Source: Dicaeum eximium
Lineage: Eukaryota > Chordata > Aves > Passeriformes > Dicaeidae
Reading direction: 5' to 3'
Length of the DNA: 64,000 nt
Assembly (NCBI GenBank): GCA_013396995.1
Contig: VWZP01005658.1
Coordinates: 2,976,453-3,040,452, forward strand
Positions 29,101 through 39,674 of the stretch are shown piece by piece. Position 1 is the stretch's first letter, and every line of letters begins with the position of its first letter. The notes beneath the pieces were generated by a model that ran no database searches, was not told the DNA's origin, and saw only the letters and a list, made by a program, of their open reading frames with translations. Both the position numbers and the translations under genes were made by a program.

Positions 29101-30974
29101 TCTCAAGGTTTTTTAATGACTTTGAGGTCAAAACTTTAGTTGATGCTGGGAAAAGCATAAAAATGTGTTGCTGCAAATGTTACTACTGCATAAAAAAGCA
29201 GTGTCTCTGTTACCATTTATTGACAGCTGTGTGGTAATGTTTTGCAGTCATATTTCCTAGAAAATTTCCTTCTCAAAATATTTTTTTTCTATCACTGGAA
29301 AACAATTCAAGCTTATTGCTCAAAGAGGATGGACCTCTGTCCTTGGAGCAATGCCATTTTGAGCATCTCCTACATCTCACACAGTTTAGAAGCCAGCTGA
29401 TGGAATTTCCTGGAATTTTTTCAGTTCAACTGCTTCAGCTCACAGTTTTCAAGGGCATGGGCTTCAATTTTATTACTGAATTCCTAGAAAATTTACTTGG
29501 ATTTTTGTGAATCATTCCATTACCCATGGCTGCCTTGAGGATATGAGTCCTTGCTGTATGAAATGTCATAGAGCTAGAGCTTGCTATTTTAAATTCAGTT
29601 TGTACAAATTATATTATTTAATACTTCTGTTCTTATTTTATGGCCAACACTTTTCAAGCTGAAGTCATCCCTGTCTAGGCTAGGAGAAAAAGGTATATTT
29701 TAGAAAGAACACCTTTCCTGGAATCTTCCATTTTCTTACTTATGTACACTTGCAAAAGCTTTTGACCTCTTAATTGTTTTCTCTTTGTTGGTACAGTGTT
29801 GATTTGAGAAGTTTCCTTTATTCCACATAAAATTGTTATTTTCAATTACTTGTTTAAAACACTTTCAGGATCATTTTAAGAGGTTGCCAAATGTCTGGAC
29901 TCCAGAAGGTTTATAAATCTCTGTGAGGCTCTCAGTCTTTTCAGAGGTATAATTGCAGATGGGCCCATCTGTTCTCATTTCATTTTCATCTTCCATGTTT
30001 ATCTTCCTCTTTTATATTTGGCAGGATATGGATGGCGGAGAGGTTCAGCAACTGGTGCAAAGGTAGTGCTTGATTTGTGTCAAGTCTGAAGAAAATACAC
30101 CAAATTTTGAAACTTAAAAAAATATGTTGTAATGATAAGTGAATAACTTCAAATTCAGACTTTGTGAACAAAAGTGGTGAAAACCTACAAACCCAATAGA
30201 CGCCACAAAGATAAATTTATATATAATTTATTTAATTTCCAGCATCCTGCCTTAAATGTCCAGCATACAATCAGGGCAGCCAAGGAGTTTATACAAATGT
30301 GGTTTTCTTTTTTCCAGCCTAGGATCCCACTCATATTACTCAAATGAGCTCTATCAGAAAGTTGTATTCATACTACCCTGAAAAAGCAGACTTGTCATAC
30401 AGGACATAGCCCATAAATTTCCTTAATTTGTACATACATCTATATTTATAGAGAGTTGGCACAGGTTATATGTGAAACCAGCAAATATCTTGTGACCTTT
30501 CAGTTTTGATAACCAAATTACTCATGAATGACAGAACTTTTAGCACATTATTAGCCATCCAATAAAATGTGTCTTCCTCATGTGACACATAATATATTTT
30601 TGGGGGGGTGGGGCACCTTTCTAACTTTGCAGTCTCCAATATTACCATAAAATGTAAAATAGCTGTTCTTGGAAATTCTAAACGAGGAGTCCAAATCCTC
30701 TCTCAGCTGATGACAGTGATGACAGTTGGAGGGGAGGTTTGTTTGTTTCTCTTTTTTGAGGTGTTCTGGCACAACTTGTTCCAAGCTGCACAGGGAGGCA
30801 GATCAGCAGATGGAATGTAGGTGAAGCAGGTCCACGACGTGACTCATCACTTGAATGTTACAATCTTCTTAAAGGATTATTTACTTTTCTTATACCGCCA
30901 AAAAAAAAAAAAAAAATCAAATTTCCCTCATTTCTTTGTAGTTTCTGACATTGAGGGACCTCATATCAGTTGGG
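20126..30974. other. Unique non-coding DNA, no gene seen
   Basis: No gene or clear transposon was recognised. A short TG run lies at 26881-26890. A small direct repeat of ATTTAGACTTA occurs at 28143-28153 and 28161-28171, and an 11-bp tandem repeat of AAAATGCAATT begins near 26824. A run of 18 A occupies 30900-30917, with no gene-like sequence before it, so it is not the tail of a recognisable retrocopy. A GC-richer area at about 22520-22830 is open on both strands but resembles nothing known. Confidence 0.65.
30900..30917. repeat. Poly(A) homopolymer, 18 bases
   Basis: Eighteen consecutive A residues follow TATACCGCC. I looked upstream for a processed pseudogene or SINE body and found none, so this is treated as a simple repeat. 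Confidence 0.9.
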
Positions 30975-31075
30975 TACAGTATTAGTATTGTCCCTATTTC
31001 ACGAGCTAGGATGGGATACATGGAGATTATTGCCATGTCCAGTGAAGTGAGAGCTGAGTTACTTCTGTGACACCT
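30975..31075 (-). mobile_element. Possible MIR-like SINE fragment, weak
   Basis: The stretch GTACAGTATTAGTATTGTCCC, then TATTTCACGAGC, then GATACATGGAGATTA, then GTCCAGTGAAGTGAGAGC runs in the same order as the reverse complement of the MIR core (AGTACTATTATTATCCCCATTTTACAG, then GGCACAGAGAGGTTA, then CCAAGGTCACACAGC). Identity is low and no B box is clear. Chance resemblance is possible. Confidence 0.33.
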
Positions 31076-31570
31076 TGGTGGTGTTATGGTGAACTTCCCA
31101 GGTGCTGGGGCAACATCCTGGGCTAAGTTAGGCCCGTTTTAGGCTCTTCTTGGGCTTATAGCCCTGCAGTCATTTTTTAGCAAGGAGCAGTGACACCAGC
31201 CTCGGTAGGTCTGAAACAGGTGTGATTTGCTCATCATTCAGATTCATCACTCAGTTTAAGAACTCCAGCTCACACTTGTGGAAGGGCATTCTGTGGAAAA
31301 TATTGCTGTCTCTCTGTTTCACAAATACCCACTCCTTGGCCAGCATTTGGACCAAAGTGCTGGGCTGGAGGTACCTTTAGCAGACCCATGAGGTGTATCT
31401 GGTGTCCTCCTGCAGGGACTGACTGAACTGTGAAGGAAGGACCCTCTGAAATACATTTACAGGAATTTTCTGCTTGCAATATCTATTTAGGTACATGCAC
31501 AGTTCTCAGCATCTTATAATTTTTTTTTCCACATTCTTTTTACTACCTATGCTCCTTTGGGTACAGAATG

Positions 31571-31618
31571 GAAATAAAAGACATCTGCTTGAGGGCAATA
31601 AAAGGCATCTGCTTGAAG
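31571..31618. repeat. 24-bp tandem duplication, two copies
   Basis: Two adjacent units (31571-31594 and 31595-31618) share AATAAAAG-CATCTGCTTGA and differ at about three of 24 positions. This is a local tandem duplication in otherwise unique DNA. No function is evident. Confidence 0.9.
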
Positions 31619-32193
31619 ACTGTCATGAGTCAGATCCCAGCTGAGTATTTCTGTCTTACTCTGGTCACCCATCCACTTGTCTCAGAGTGAATTGCCCTTC
31701 CTTCTCTCTCCTACATCACTGGAGTGCCTCATTCTTGCAAGTCTGTTTCCACTCTATTCTGCAAGCTTGGACATAGAATATATAAAATTAGATTGGTAAA
31801 AAAGAAACAAAATCATGAAAAATATACCTCTTCTTTTCAAGGGGTCCTATCAAGGACCTCTTTTCAAGGAGATACAAGTTATTCTGAAATACTAACCTAA
31901 TTCATAAGAATTTTCTTTCTCATGGGTGGTTTCCAATTAATGCACAATATCTCTGTACCATGCAGCGTTTAACCTCTCACTAATTGCCACTAATGACATA
32001 TTACTGCATCAGTAGTTTTCTAATAGGTTGAGTGATGGTTTTAACATAATTCCTGAAGTAGTTCTCTCCCACTTCTTTATCACAGAAAGATGATAAAACA
32101 CATGCAATGTTTCTAACTGATGACCTTTTCAGTTGTGGAGTTGTCTGATCATTTGAAGGCAGTGTTCTTGATCTTAACATATTAGAATGCTTT

Positions 32194-32231
32194 GTGCTCT
32201 ATAAAGACATTTGACATCCTTTATAGAGCAC
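32194..32231. other. Perfect 13-bp stem-loop
   Basis: GTGCTCTATAAAG at 32194-32206 is exactly reverse-complementary to CTTTATAGAGCAC at 32219-32231, leaving a 12-nt loop. Pairing stops abruptly at both outer ends. The stem is too short for a typical microRNA precursor, and no T-tract terminator follows. It could form a cruciform or be the trace of an inverted duplication. Confidence 0.85.
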
Positions 32232-32798
32232 CTGTCTCACAGTCTCATTCTCTTCTCTGTAGCAATGGCTCTGTGATTTCTGTGTTTGTTAGAAGCCAGA
32301 CTGAAGCCCTTAAATGGTAATTTGTTGGGATTCAAGGTAAGAAATATTAATTAATTTGGCAAAGACCCCTGCTTGTCTGTCATGTGTTAGAGTAAATAGT
32401 AAATATAAGCAGCCTCTTTCTAATGGAATAAGATTATTGGAAATTATTATCAATGTGCAAAAAGGATGTCTAAATTGAAAGAGTAGGTCTCAGGTGCTTC
32501 TATAAGACAACACCAATTACAGTGTTAAAATCTCCATGAATACCTCTGTTTCTAAGAAGATCAAATGGACTGAGGAGTTGCTTGGACTTGCCTGAAAGTT
32601 AGCACAGATTTTTTTTTTTAACAGTTAAAAAAAGAAGATTAAACATATACTTTCGAAGATGTATCTATTTCTTCATTAAATTTATTCATTCTACATTAAC
32701 AGGTAATAGAGATGCCAATTCATTGACATCTTCCATGCTTCTGTGTAGTGAAAATCCAGCTGTGAAGTTTCAGATTCCTGAATGCTGCCCTGATGGGC

Positions 32799-32816
32799 AC
32801 CATTTAATTAAATGGT
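32799..32816. other. Perfect 18-bp palindrome with TTAATTAA centre
   Basis: ACCATTTAATTAAATGGT equals its own reverse complement. After one mismatch on each side, the flanking GG and CC pair again. The centre contains TAATTA, the core of paired-type homeodomain dimer sites. Whether it binds anything is inference. Confidence 0.85.
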
Positions 32817-33642
32817 CCCTGCAACCCTGTCAGTGATCCATCTGCTGCAGGCCCTTTCAATTTGGCACTCTGCAGAGGAATAGAATGAGATACAGAATAA
32901 AATGCACAGTTTTCTGCTGTGAAAGCTTGGGGTCTGTACATTGGCAGAAGGCAGGACTGTCAGTGCTGGTGCTCTCCACTGGAGGACACTCTGCTCTAAT
33001 CCAGCAGTGCTGGGCTGGAAAGAATCAGCCTCAAATTCCCTCTAGGGAGGGAAAAGCATCACCAGTCCTGCAACACAGTTCTGAGATTTAAGCCAGAGGC
33101 ATTGTAGGCATATTTAAGGTTTTCCACAAAGGCAAAGCCTTCTCCAGCCTTATGTCTTTTCCATGATACCTGGTGAGGGAAACTATCAGTAAAAAATAAG
33201 AATCTGGCCAAAAAGTCCAGGAAAGCAAAACATCTCTGTAGAATCTGGGCAGATTTATAAAGAAACTATCCAGAGGTTGGCTGACTAGTAAAGTACTGAG
33301 AAGGGAAAATTATCCTTTTTGCTAAAACTGCAAGGAAAACTGAGGGAACCAAGAAAGAATTGAAGACAGAGTTGTAGCTAAATACACTGTAACAAACCCA
33401 CCGTGTTTTCCTCAAGGTCCTGATTCACCTCAAACTAATAAGAAAGAAATTCACAGGCTTGATGAAATTGGATAGATCACAAAGACATTGCAATTTACTG
33501 CCTAATGGTGTTTGCCTTAATTGTCAGGTGAGCTGTAATTCTCCTTACAGAATCCAGTCAGCCCCTGTCCCAAACCTGCAGAATTGGATGGAGTCTTGTA
33601 CCCAAGAGTCTGTTGAGTATGGAGAGTCCATTTTTTTAAAAG

Positions 33643-33705
33643 TTTTTTTTGGTTGGTTGGTTGGTTGGTTTTTTTGGTTTTTTTTTTTTGTTTGAGGGGT
33701 TTTGG
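33643..33705 (+). repeat. (GGTT)5 microsatellite in a T-rich tract
   Basis: Positions 33651-33670 hold five GGTT units, flanked by runs of T and further GG pairs. This is low-complexity sequence. Four or more closely spaced GG pairs on the plus strand could in principle fold into a two-tetrad G-quadruplex, which is inference. Confidence 0.9.
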
Positions 33706-33890
33706 TAATTTTAGAAAGAATAACATTTGATGTGCCTGAGTGCACACTTAAATATTTCATTCTCATCAAACAACTTCCCTTACAGTTTTTCCCTGCAGCA
33801 TATGTGCATGCAAGAGATTGAGGGTTCTCACTCTAATTCAGAAAGCACCATGGGGATGTGCTCTATTTCATAGCCTGCATAGATAAAGGA

Positions 33891-34105
33891 GAGTATAATG
33901 GTTGAATTAGTTGGATTTTAGGGCTCAGAACTTGAGTTCAAACCTTAATGCAGATTTCCCCTCTGGCCTTGAGTAAATCACATGTAGTCTCAGGCTCCAT
34001 TTCCTTGCCTGCAAGCTGAGGGTGCTGCTCTGCTTGACAGGCAAGAGCTGTAATAACTGTGAGGTATTTTTATAATGGAAACTGTGAGCACCCAGATGCT
34101 CAAAC
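33891..34105 (+). mobile_element. MIR SINE, near full length
   Basis: The order and spacing follow MIR closely. A 5' AGTATAATGGTTGAATTAG matches the tRNA-like head (AGTATAGCATAGTGGTTAAG). A B-box GTTCAAACC lies at 33936-33944. The core CTCTGGCCTTGAGTAAATCA at 33961-33980 matches GTGTGACCTTGGGCAAGTTA. Next comes CTCAGGCTCCATTTCCTTGCCTGCAAG (MIR: CTGTGCCTCAGTTTCCTCATCTGTAAA), then TAATAACTGTGAGG. MIR elements are tRNA-derived, Pol III-transcribed SINEs that spread early in amniote history. The 3' boundary is approximate and the copy is strongly diverged. Long dead as a mobile element, it may be kept as regulatory sequence, but nothing here shows that. Confidence 0.72.
33899..33944 (+). promoter_or_regulatory. 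Relict Pol III internal promoter (A and B boxes) of the MIR
   Basis: TGGTTGAATTAG at 33899-33910 resembles the A box TRGYNNARNNG with one inserted base. GTTCAAACC at 33936-33944 fits the B box GTTCRANNC exactly. The spacing of about 37 nt is normal for tRNA-type promoters. No T-run terminator lies immediately downstream. Activity is unproven. Confidence 0.5.
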
Positions 34106-37100
34106 CTATTCACAGCCTAACAAACAGGAGATGCTTATGGACCCTGTCTGTCCCCCTGCCCTGAGGCAAACGTGGATTTACAAGTTACAGTGCAGATTTG
34201 TCTTTGTAAATACCCACCCAAGTATCTCTGAAACATGTTCATTCTTTTTAACACTATATCAGATAATGGGGAAGAAAAAAAAAAGACCTTATTGCTCCTT
34301 GTACAATCTAGACAAGGTTTTTAATATCTTTCATGAAGGAAACATTTTTCTAAGCTAGCCTAAAAATTAATTTTAGACAAATGCATGATAAGTAAGAGGT
34401 TCTGCAAATGGGTCCTAAGGAACTGAAGTTCCTCTTTGGTTATGTAAGGTAAATACTGGAGTAGTTTCATTTTATCCTACATCTACAAAGAGGGATTTAT
34501 TGTTCTTTCCTTGCTTCTCCTTGTCAATGACAAATAAAGAGTTGAGAGATTAAAGTTTATCTTAAGTCCCTCAATTCAGTAGAAAATTACACCTCAAGGT
34601 AAAGGTAGACCATTTAATTCTTTTCAGACACAATGTTTTACTCTAGCACTATTCAATATTGCATACTCAGACACTGTACTGAAAAAAAAAAAAAGGCAAC
34701 CCAACCTAAATTGAAAATTGATTCATCTTCTAAAGGAGAAAACAGTTTCCAGTAGTTGAAAGGATGTCATTTTCTGCTTTGGATCTTTCATTATCATGGT
34801 CATATTTCTTAATACACGCTGTCCTGACAGCATGTTCTTGAGGTCCTCAGAAATTGCTATAGTTTGCAAACACTTTTTTTTATTAGCACATTTCAGTTTC
34901 ACAAAATACACTTGGCTGAGTGTGTGCTAGCATGGGCAGTACCTGTAAAATACTGATTTTCCCTGTCATCTCAGAGCTGTTCCCTTCTATCAGCTGGCAT
35001 GTCAGATGCTCCCTTGCCACGTGTTTGGCTGAGGGGAGAATTTTGGCACTGCCACAAAATTTTGTTTACTGGACTGAGAGGTTCATGAGGTACCAGGTCC
35101 TTGTTTTACTCTTGCTAGAATAGTTTGTGATGTTTGGTACACATAAGAGACATTTAGAGTCCTTCTTGTACCACAGATACCTCAGCCTTAGTCCATCCCA
35201 AGACATTCAACTAAAATATCAGGTGCTTCCCAGAAGGAAATAGGTATTCTGTTCCAGCATTTTCATGTGTTCCTAAGTATGTGGAAGGAAGAATTCTTTT
35301 TGAACTACTACTGAATTACACAAGTTTTCACTGTCAGAGAATGACTGAAATTCCAACATGGAATTTCTTTTCTGGATCACATTGATTCTTTTGCTGAACT
35401 GTGATCATTTTTGATTGTCTTGGGTTTGGGCTGCATTGTAATGTACAGAGGAGCTTTTGATGTGGCAGTACAAGGGAAAGTATTTGCCTTTTTGACAGGC
35501 AACAGGGCTGAAAGTCTGTGCTAATCATAAGAGCAGTTGTATCATTTTACATCAAAAGCCAGAACCCTTTTGCTTTATTTGCATGAACAGCCAGGTTTTG
35601 AAGCTGTCAAATAATGAACATTACTGTAAAAAGGCAAGTACTCATAGCCAGAAACCAGAGAGCAAAGAAACCTGTAATATGAACAAAAATTGTTCTCCTT
35701 TGGAAAGCCTTGCTGTACATAAATGACAAGTTTCCATAGCACTATTGTAGCAATTGTCATGCAGTGTGATCAGCAGGAAAAGGACAGAGTGGAAGTCACA
35801 CCTTTGGAGTCAGAAATAATCAGTGTCAGTAACTGTGCCACATCCCAACTCAGAACAGAATCAATCTCAAGACCCAATATACCCTAATTGGTTTCTTTCT
35901 GCTTCTGTCCAATCAAGTATGTGTTTATGTCTTCATAGTATCATATTTATCATGCTGGTCCTTGCTGAGATGTTCTGCAGTGATATTCTTCTTCATCTGT
36001 CATATTGATACTGATATCTACCAATCTGTGTGAAACAGGAAATGCTTTTTCTTCTGTACCTTGATTATTGGAAGTCATATCTGTTGTCACCTCATAGCAG
36101 AGAAAGAGTTAATCACATTACAGCACTTTGTTTTACCTGATGGTTTCTGGTAACCACTTGAGTTTGAATTCCTTGGGTGACCTTCCCAGTCTAGGAAATG
36201 TCATGATGAAGATCTTGGCTTATTAAAGAGAAGGTTTTGTTTCATTTGCAATACATTTGTTGTGACCTATACAAACACCTAAGGGTGTGATTCTAATGTA
36301 GTACACTCACAAAAATAATAGAAAAACAAATTAAATAAAGGAAAAAGCCCTCAAGTTTCTATGCTGATTTATATGGTAATATTTTTACAGTTCTCCTAAG
36401 AGGCATCTTTTTGACTTATGATCTGATTGGTCACTTTAATATTTTGCACCCCTTGCTTCTTTCACCTTGTCAAAAAGCCATGTGTTCTGCAAATAACAAA
36501 CAGTGTATTTTAATAACTTAATGATACCTCTTCCAACCCTAATTGTTTTAATTGCTGCAATCACGGCACTGTAACACCTGCAAATCAGAGCTCATATGAA
36601 ATATTAAGTAATATGAGCCAGTGTAGAAGGCTGTCAATAGATCACCTGTAAGATGCTCTGCTCTGGACAATTCTGATGAGAGAGAAATGGTTCATAAAGA
36701 GTTCCCCCTGAACAGGCTGTGTGAGGTCAAGTAAAGGATCTGATCCTGTTCATGTGTGTTCTAACAGAGTAGGCTCTCTGCAGCTCCAGCTCTGCCAGAA
36801 GGATTGCAAATAAAATGAGTGGAAGGAATTAGTTTATCAGGTGAGTGGCACAGGATACAGTTTCCCAGAAGAATTGAGATTGTTATGGATTAGAATTTTT
36901 GACAGAGAAGCCTATTAGAAAATAAGAATGCTGATTCCAGGCAAACTGAACCCCAGAGTTTATAATGGTTAAGTTCTAAAGGCAAGTGCCCAAACACATC
37001 ACTGAAGAATTTCTTTGCTTAGATGGTAGCTATCTTCCTTTGTGACAGAGAACTGGAGGAGCAGAGCAGCTGTCAGTCTGAGATGCAATCAGTCTCCTAC

Positions 37101-37326
37101 AGCATATGCTTCATGACATGCAGAGAGTGGGACAGAAAATAAACATCATGGAGATTTTCCTGGCTGAGAGAACATGCTATGCAGAAAAACAGACTGGCTA
37201 AGTAGATTTATTTAAACAGTTAGTGAAGCTAAAGTTTTTCACAAAACTCCATTTCAACCTCTATACTCAAAATCATTTCAATGCCTTTTGAGGCTGATAC
37301 TAACAAAGGTAAGAATAATGTTCAGT

Positions 37327-37385
37327 AACAGGAAATAAAATAGATTTTGTTTTGACAACAGAAAAAAAATAGATTTTGTTTTGAC
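37327..37385. repeat. 29/30-bp tandem duplication, two copies
   Basis: Copy one (37327-37356) and copy two (37357-37385) both run from AACAG to ATAGATTTTGTTTTGAC. They differ only in the A-rich part near the start (GGAAATAAAA against GAAAAAAAA). High identity suggests a recent event or slippage between the A-rich segments. Confidence 0.92.
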
Positions 37386-39655
37386 ATCCTTAAACCATAT
37401 GTTTCAAGTTTTCATTTTGCTGTGACATTTCAAAATAATATTTAACTGAATTCATTGCCTAAGGAATGAGAATTTGGAAAAAGTATTTTAACAGAATAAG
37501 ATGATTTGTCAACTTCCAGTGTGTTGTTTTTCAGTTTTTTTTTTAAACTAGTACTTTTGGGTAGGAAACAAAAATAACAGTTTTGTTCAGGTGTACTCCA
37601 AGCAGATTGTTTTCTCTGAGTGTGTTCCTCTGCACACCACAACAAGGAATAAACAAGTTCATTTTACAATTGTACTGGGCACTACCCAGGGCTACAGAGA
37701 ATGGCCAGACCTCAGCCTAAAATTTCCCATTGTTTTCTTTGATACCACCTTCTAATTACAAAGTGAGTTTTAATGAATGTAATAAGTGAATTTAGGGGAA
37801 AGTTTCTTTACTATAAAAGGGTTAATTTTTGTTTCAGTGCAGTCATAGTAACAATCTCAGATATATTTGTTGCTGCTGCCAACTGAGTGTTATGAAACTG
37901 TGAAAGTATACAGTCAGGAAATTTATATTTCTGTTAAAAGCCTAAAATTCTTAAGCTGCCTGTCATAATATTGACTTTTTTCTAATACTATCTGCTTTAG
38001 TAGAGATTAAAATAATGTGGATCAATACCTTTTGTGATATTTATGTCTTGCACGTTGCCAGAATATATCATAAGCATTGGAGAATAATATGGCAGAGTAA
38101 TAGATTTCCTTGTCTGTGAAGTTTGCAGACCAAAGCCTCACATGGCACAAGCATCCTTCCTTACAGGGCTATAGTAACTTCTGTATCTGTAGTCCAGCAT
38201 CCAAACTTTGCTTACAGAAACTGCCTTTAATATATTTTGAAGGTAAAATGCATTTTCTTAGGCCTCTAGTGGGTTTCAAAGGAACTACTCCTATATAAAC
38301 TCTTTGTGAATCTCTTGTCTAGAAATTGGATTAAACCCAACCCAAATCTAGTAATCTAGAGAATATAATTTTTTAAAATACCACTGGTCCCAATACTGAA
38401 TCCTGAAAATACTATGATTTAAGTACCTTTTTCTGAATCCTGAGGTCCTGTTGGTGCCCAGGATGAGTTGCTTGGCCTGTACAGAAATAAGGATGCTGAT
38501 CAAAATGCTGTAAAATGGTGAAAAAGGACTAAAATTTCACAGAATTGGATGACAATGGTTATGTAAGAAAAAACCCTGACAATGCCAGCAGCATAGAAAT
38601 TCAAATTCCAACATTAATTAATAAATGTAGCATTAGTAGATACAACTTCTGTGTAAGTATCTCCAACATGCTAATTTTCAAATTACAGATTGTTTATTCA
38701 GCGTACTTCATTGCCAGTAAAACTTTTCCTTTAAATACAAGTTTATAAGGCAAATTACCCAACTGTGAAATTGGAAGCTCAACTGTTTCAGCACATCCCA
38801 ATTTTTTTTTTAATGTTCCCCACAGTAATCTGCACTTGTCTTTATAGTGCCTACAACTGAAAAGGATTATCTAGTCAGAATACATCAGTATATAATAAAT
38901 GTGCTTCATTTCTTCTGCAGTCCTTAAAGCTGACAGCCAAAATGAATGTTTGTCTCAGCATTGGCACCACTGGTACTTTTGCAGAGACTATTTCATGGTC
39001 CATTGGACCCTAAAGGACATGGATTTTAAAGGCATATTATCCAAAGGGATGAAGCATGCCATCAGAGTGCATATCAGTATGCATTGAACTTAAGGGCAAT
39101 AGTATTGCTTGGTTGATATTGTAAAGCTCTCCAGTCAAAGTGTATTAAAACATATCTTTATACTTCTCAGCTTCTATAATTATTTTTTGTCTAACCAGTA
39201 AATACAGGTCATGCAAGGCCCTTGTACATCTTCAGTGACTTTGAAATAAGGGCAGAAAAGTGCTTTATATTCAAGTAATTTATCCATTCTGTATGTATAT
39301 AGAAAACCTACTATCATCACAGCTGTAATATTAATAGGCTACAGTGCCACATTAATTAGTTGTGAAAGCAGCACAGCTCTGAATCCCATTTTGCTGATTT
39401 ATGTGGGGGGAAAAAAAAAAAACAACCTACATTCCTTTAAAAATATGCAGATTCACTGTTAGGGATATTTCCATGAAGTAATCAGCTTTCTTGGAAACAG
39501 CTATTGAGCTGCACAATGCAAATTTCTAAACCTCAGAGGTGGGGGGCTCATCAGAATATTCATTGGTCACCTCCCAGCTGTGATAAGATTGTGTGGGCAG
39601 TGCCTAATTTGATGCAGATTGCAGCAGTGCTCACTGGGTTAAAGGCTGCATGGTC

Positions 39656-39674
39656 CTGACAGCTTAACTGTCAG
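39656..39674. promoter_or_regulatory. Inverted CTGACAG/CTGTCAG site, TALE homeodomain type
   Basis: CTGACAG (39656-39662) and its exact reverse complement CTGTCAG (39668-39674) flank a 5-bp spacer. TGACAG is the known core of MEIS/TGIF-class binding sites. The surrounding sequence also holds an ATGCAAAT octamer. Use as an enhancer is inference. Confidence 0.35.

Larger units (their letters stand above)
31076..33890. other. Mostly unique non-coding DNA with short structured sites
   Basis: Apart from the duplication, hairpin, palindrome and microsatellite listed separately, no gene or transposon was recognised. At 31826-31871 a CCTCTTTTCAAGG motif is repeated around a small GGTCCT-ATCA-AGGACC hairpin (31843-31858). 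No conserved frame was seen. Confidence 0.6.

Noticed and set aside
30841..30917. Poly(A) run as the end of a processed retrocopy
   Set aside because: No gene-derived or SINE sequence precedes it and no target-site duplication was seen.
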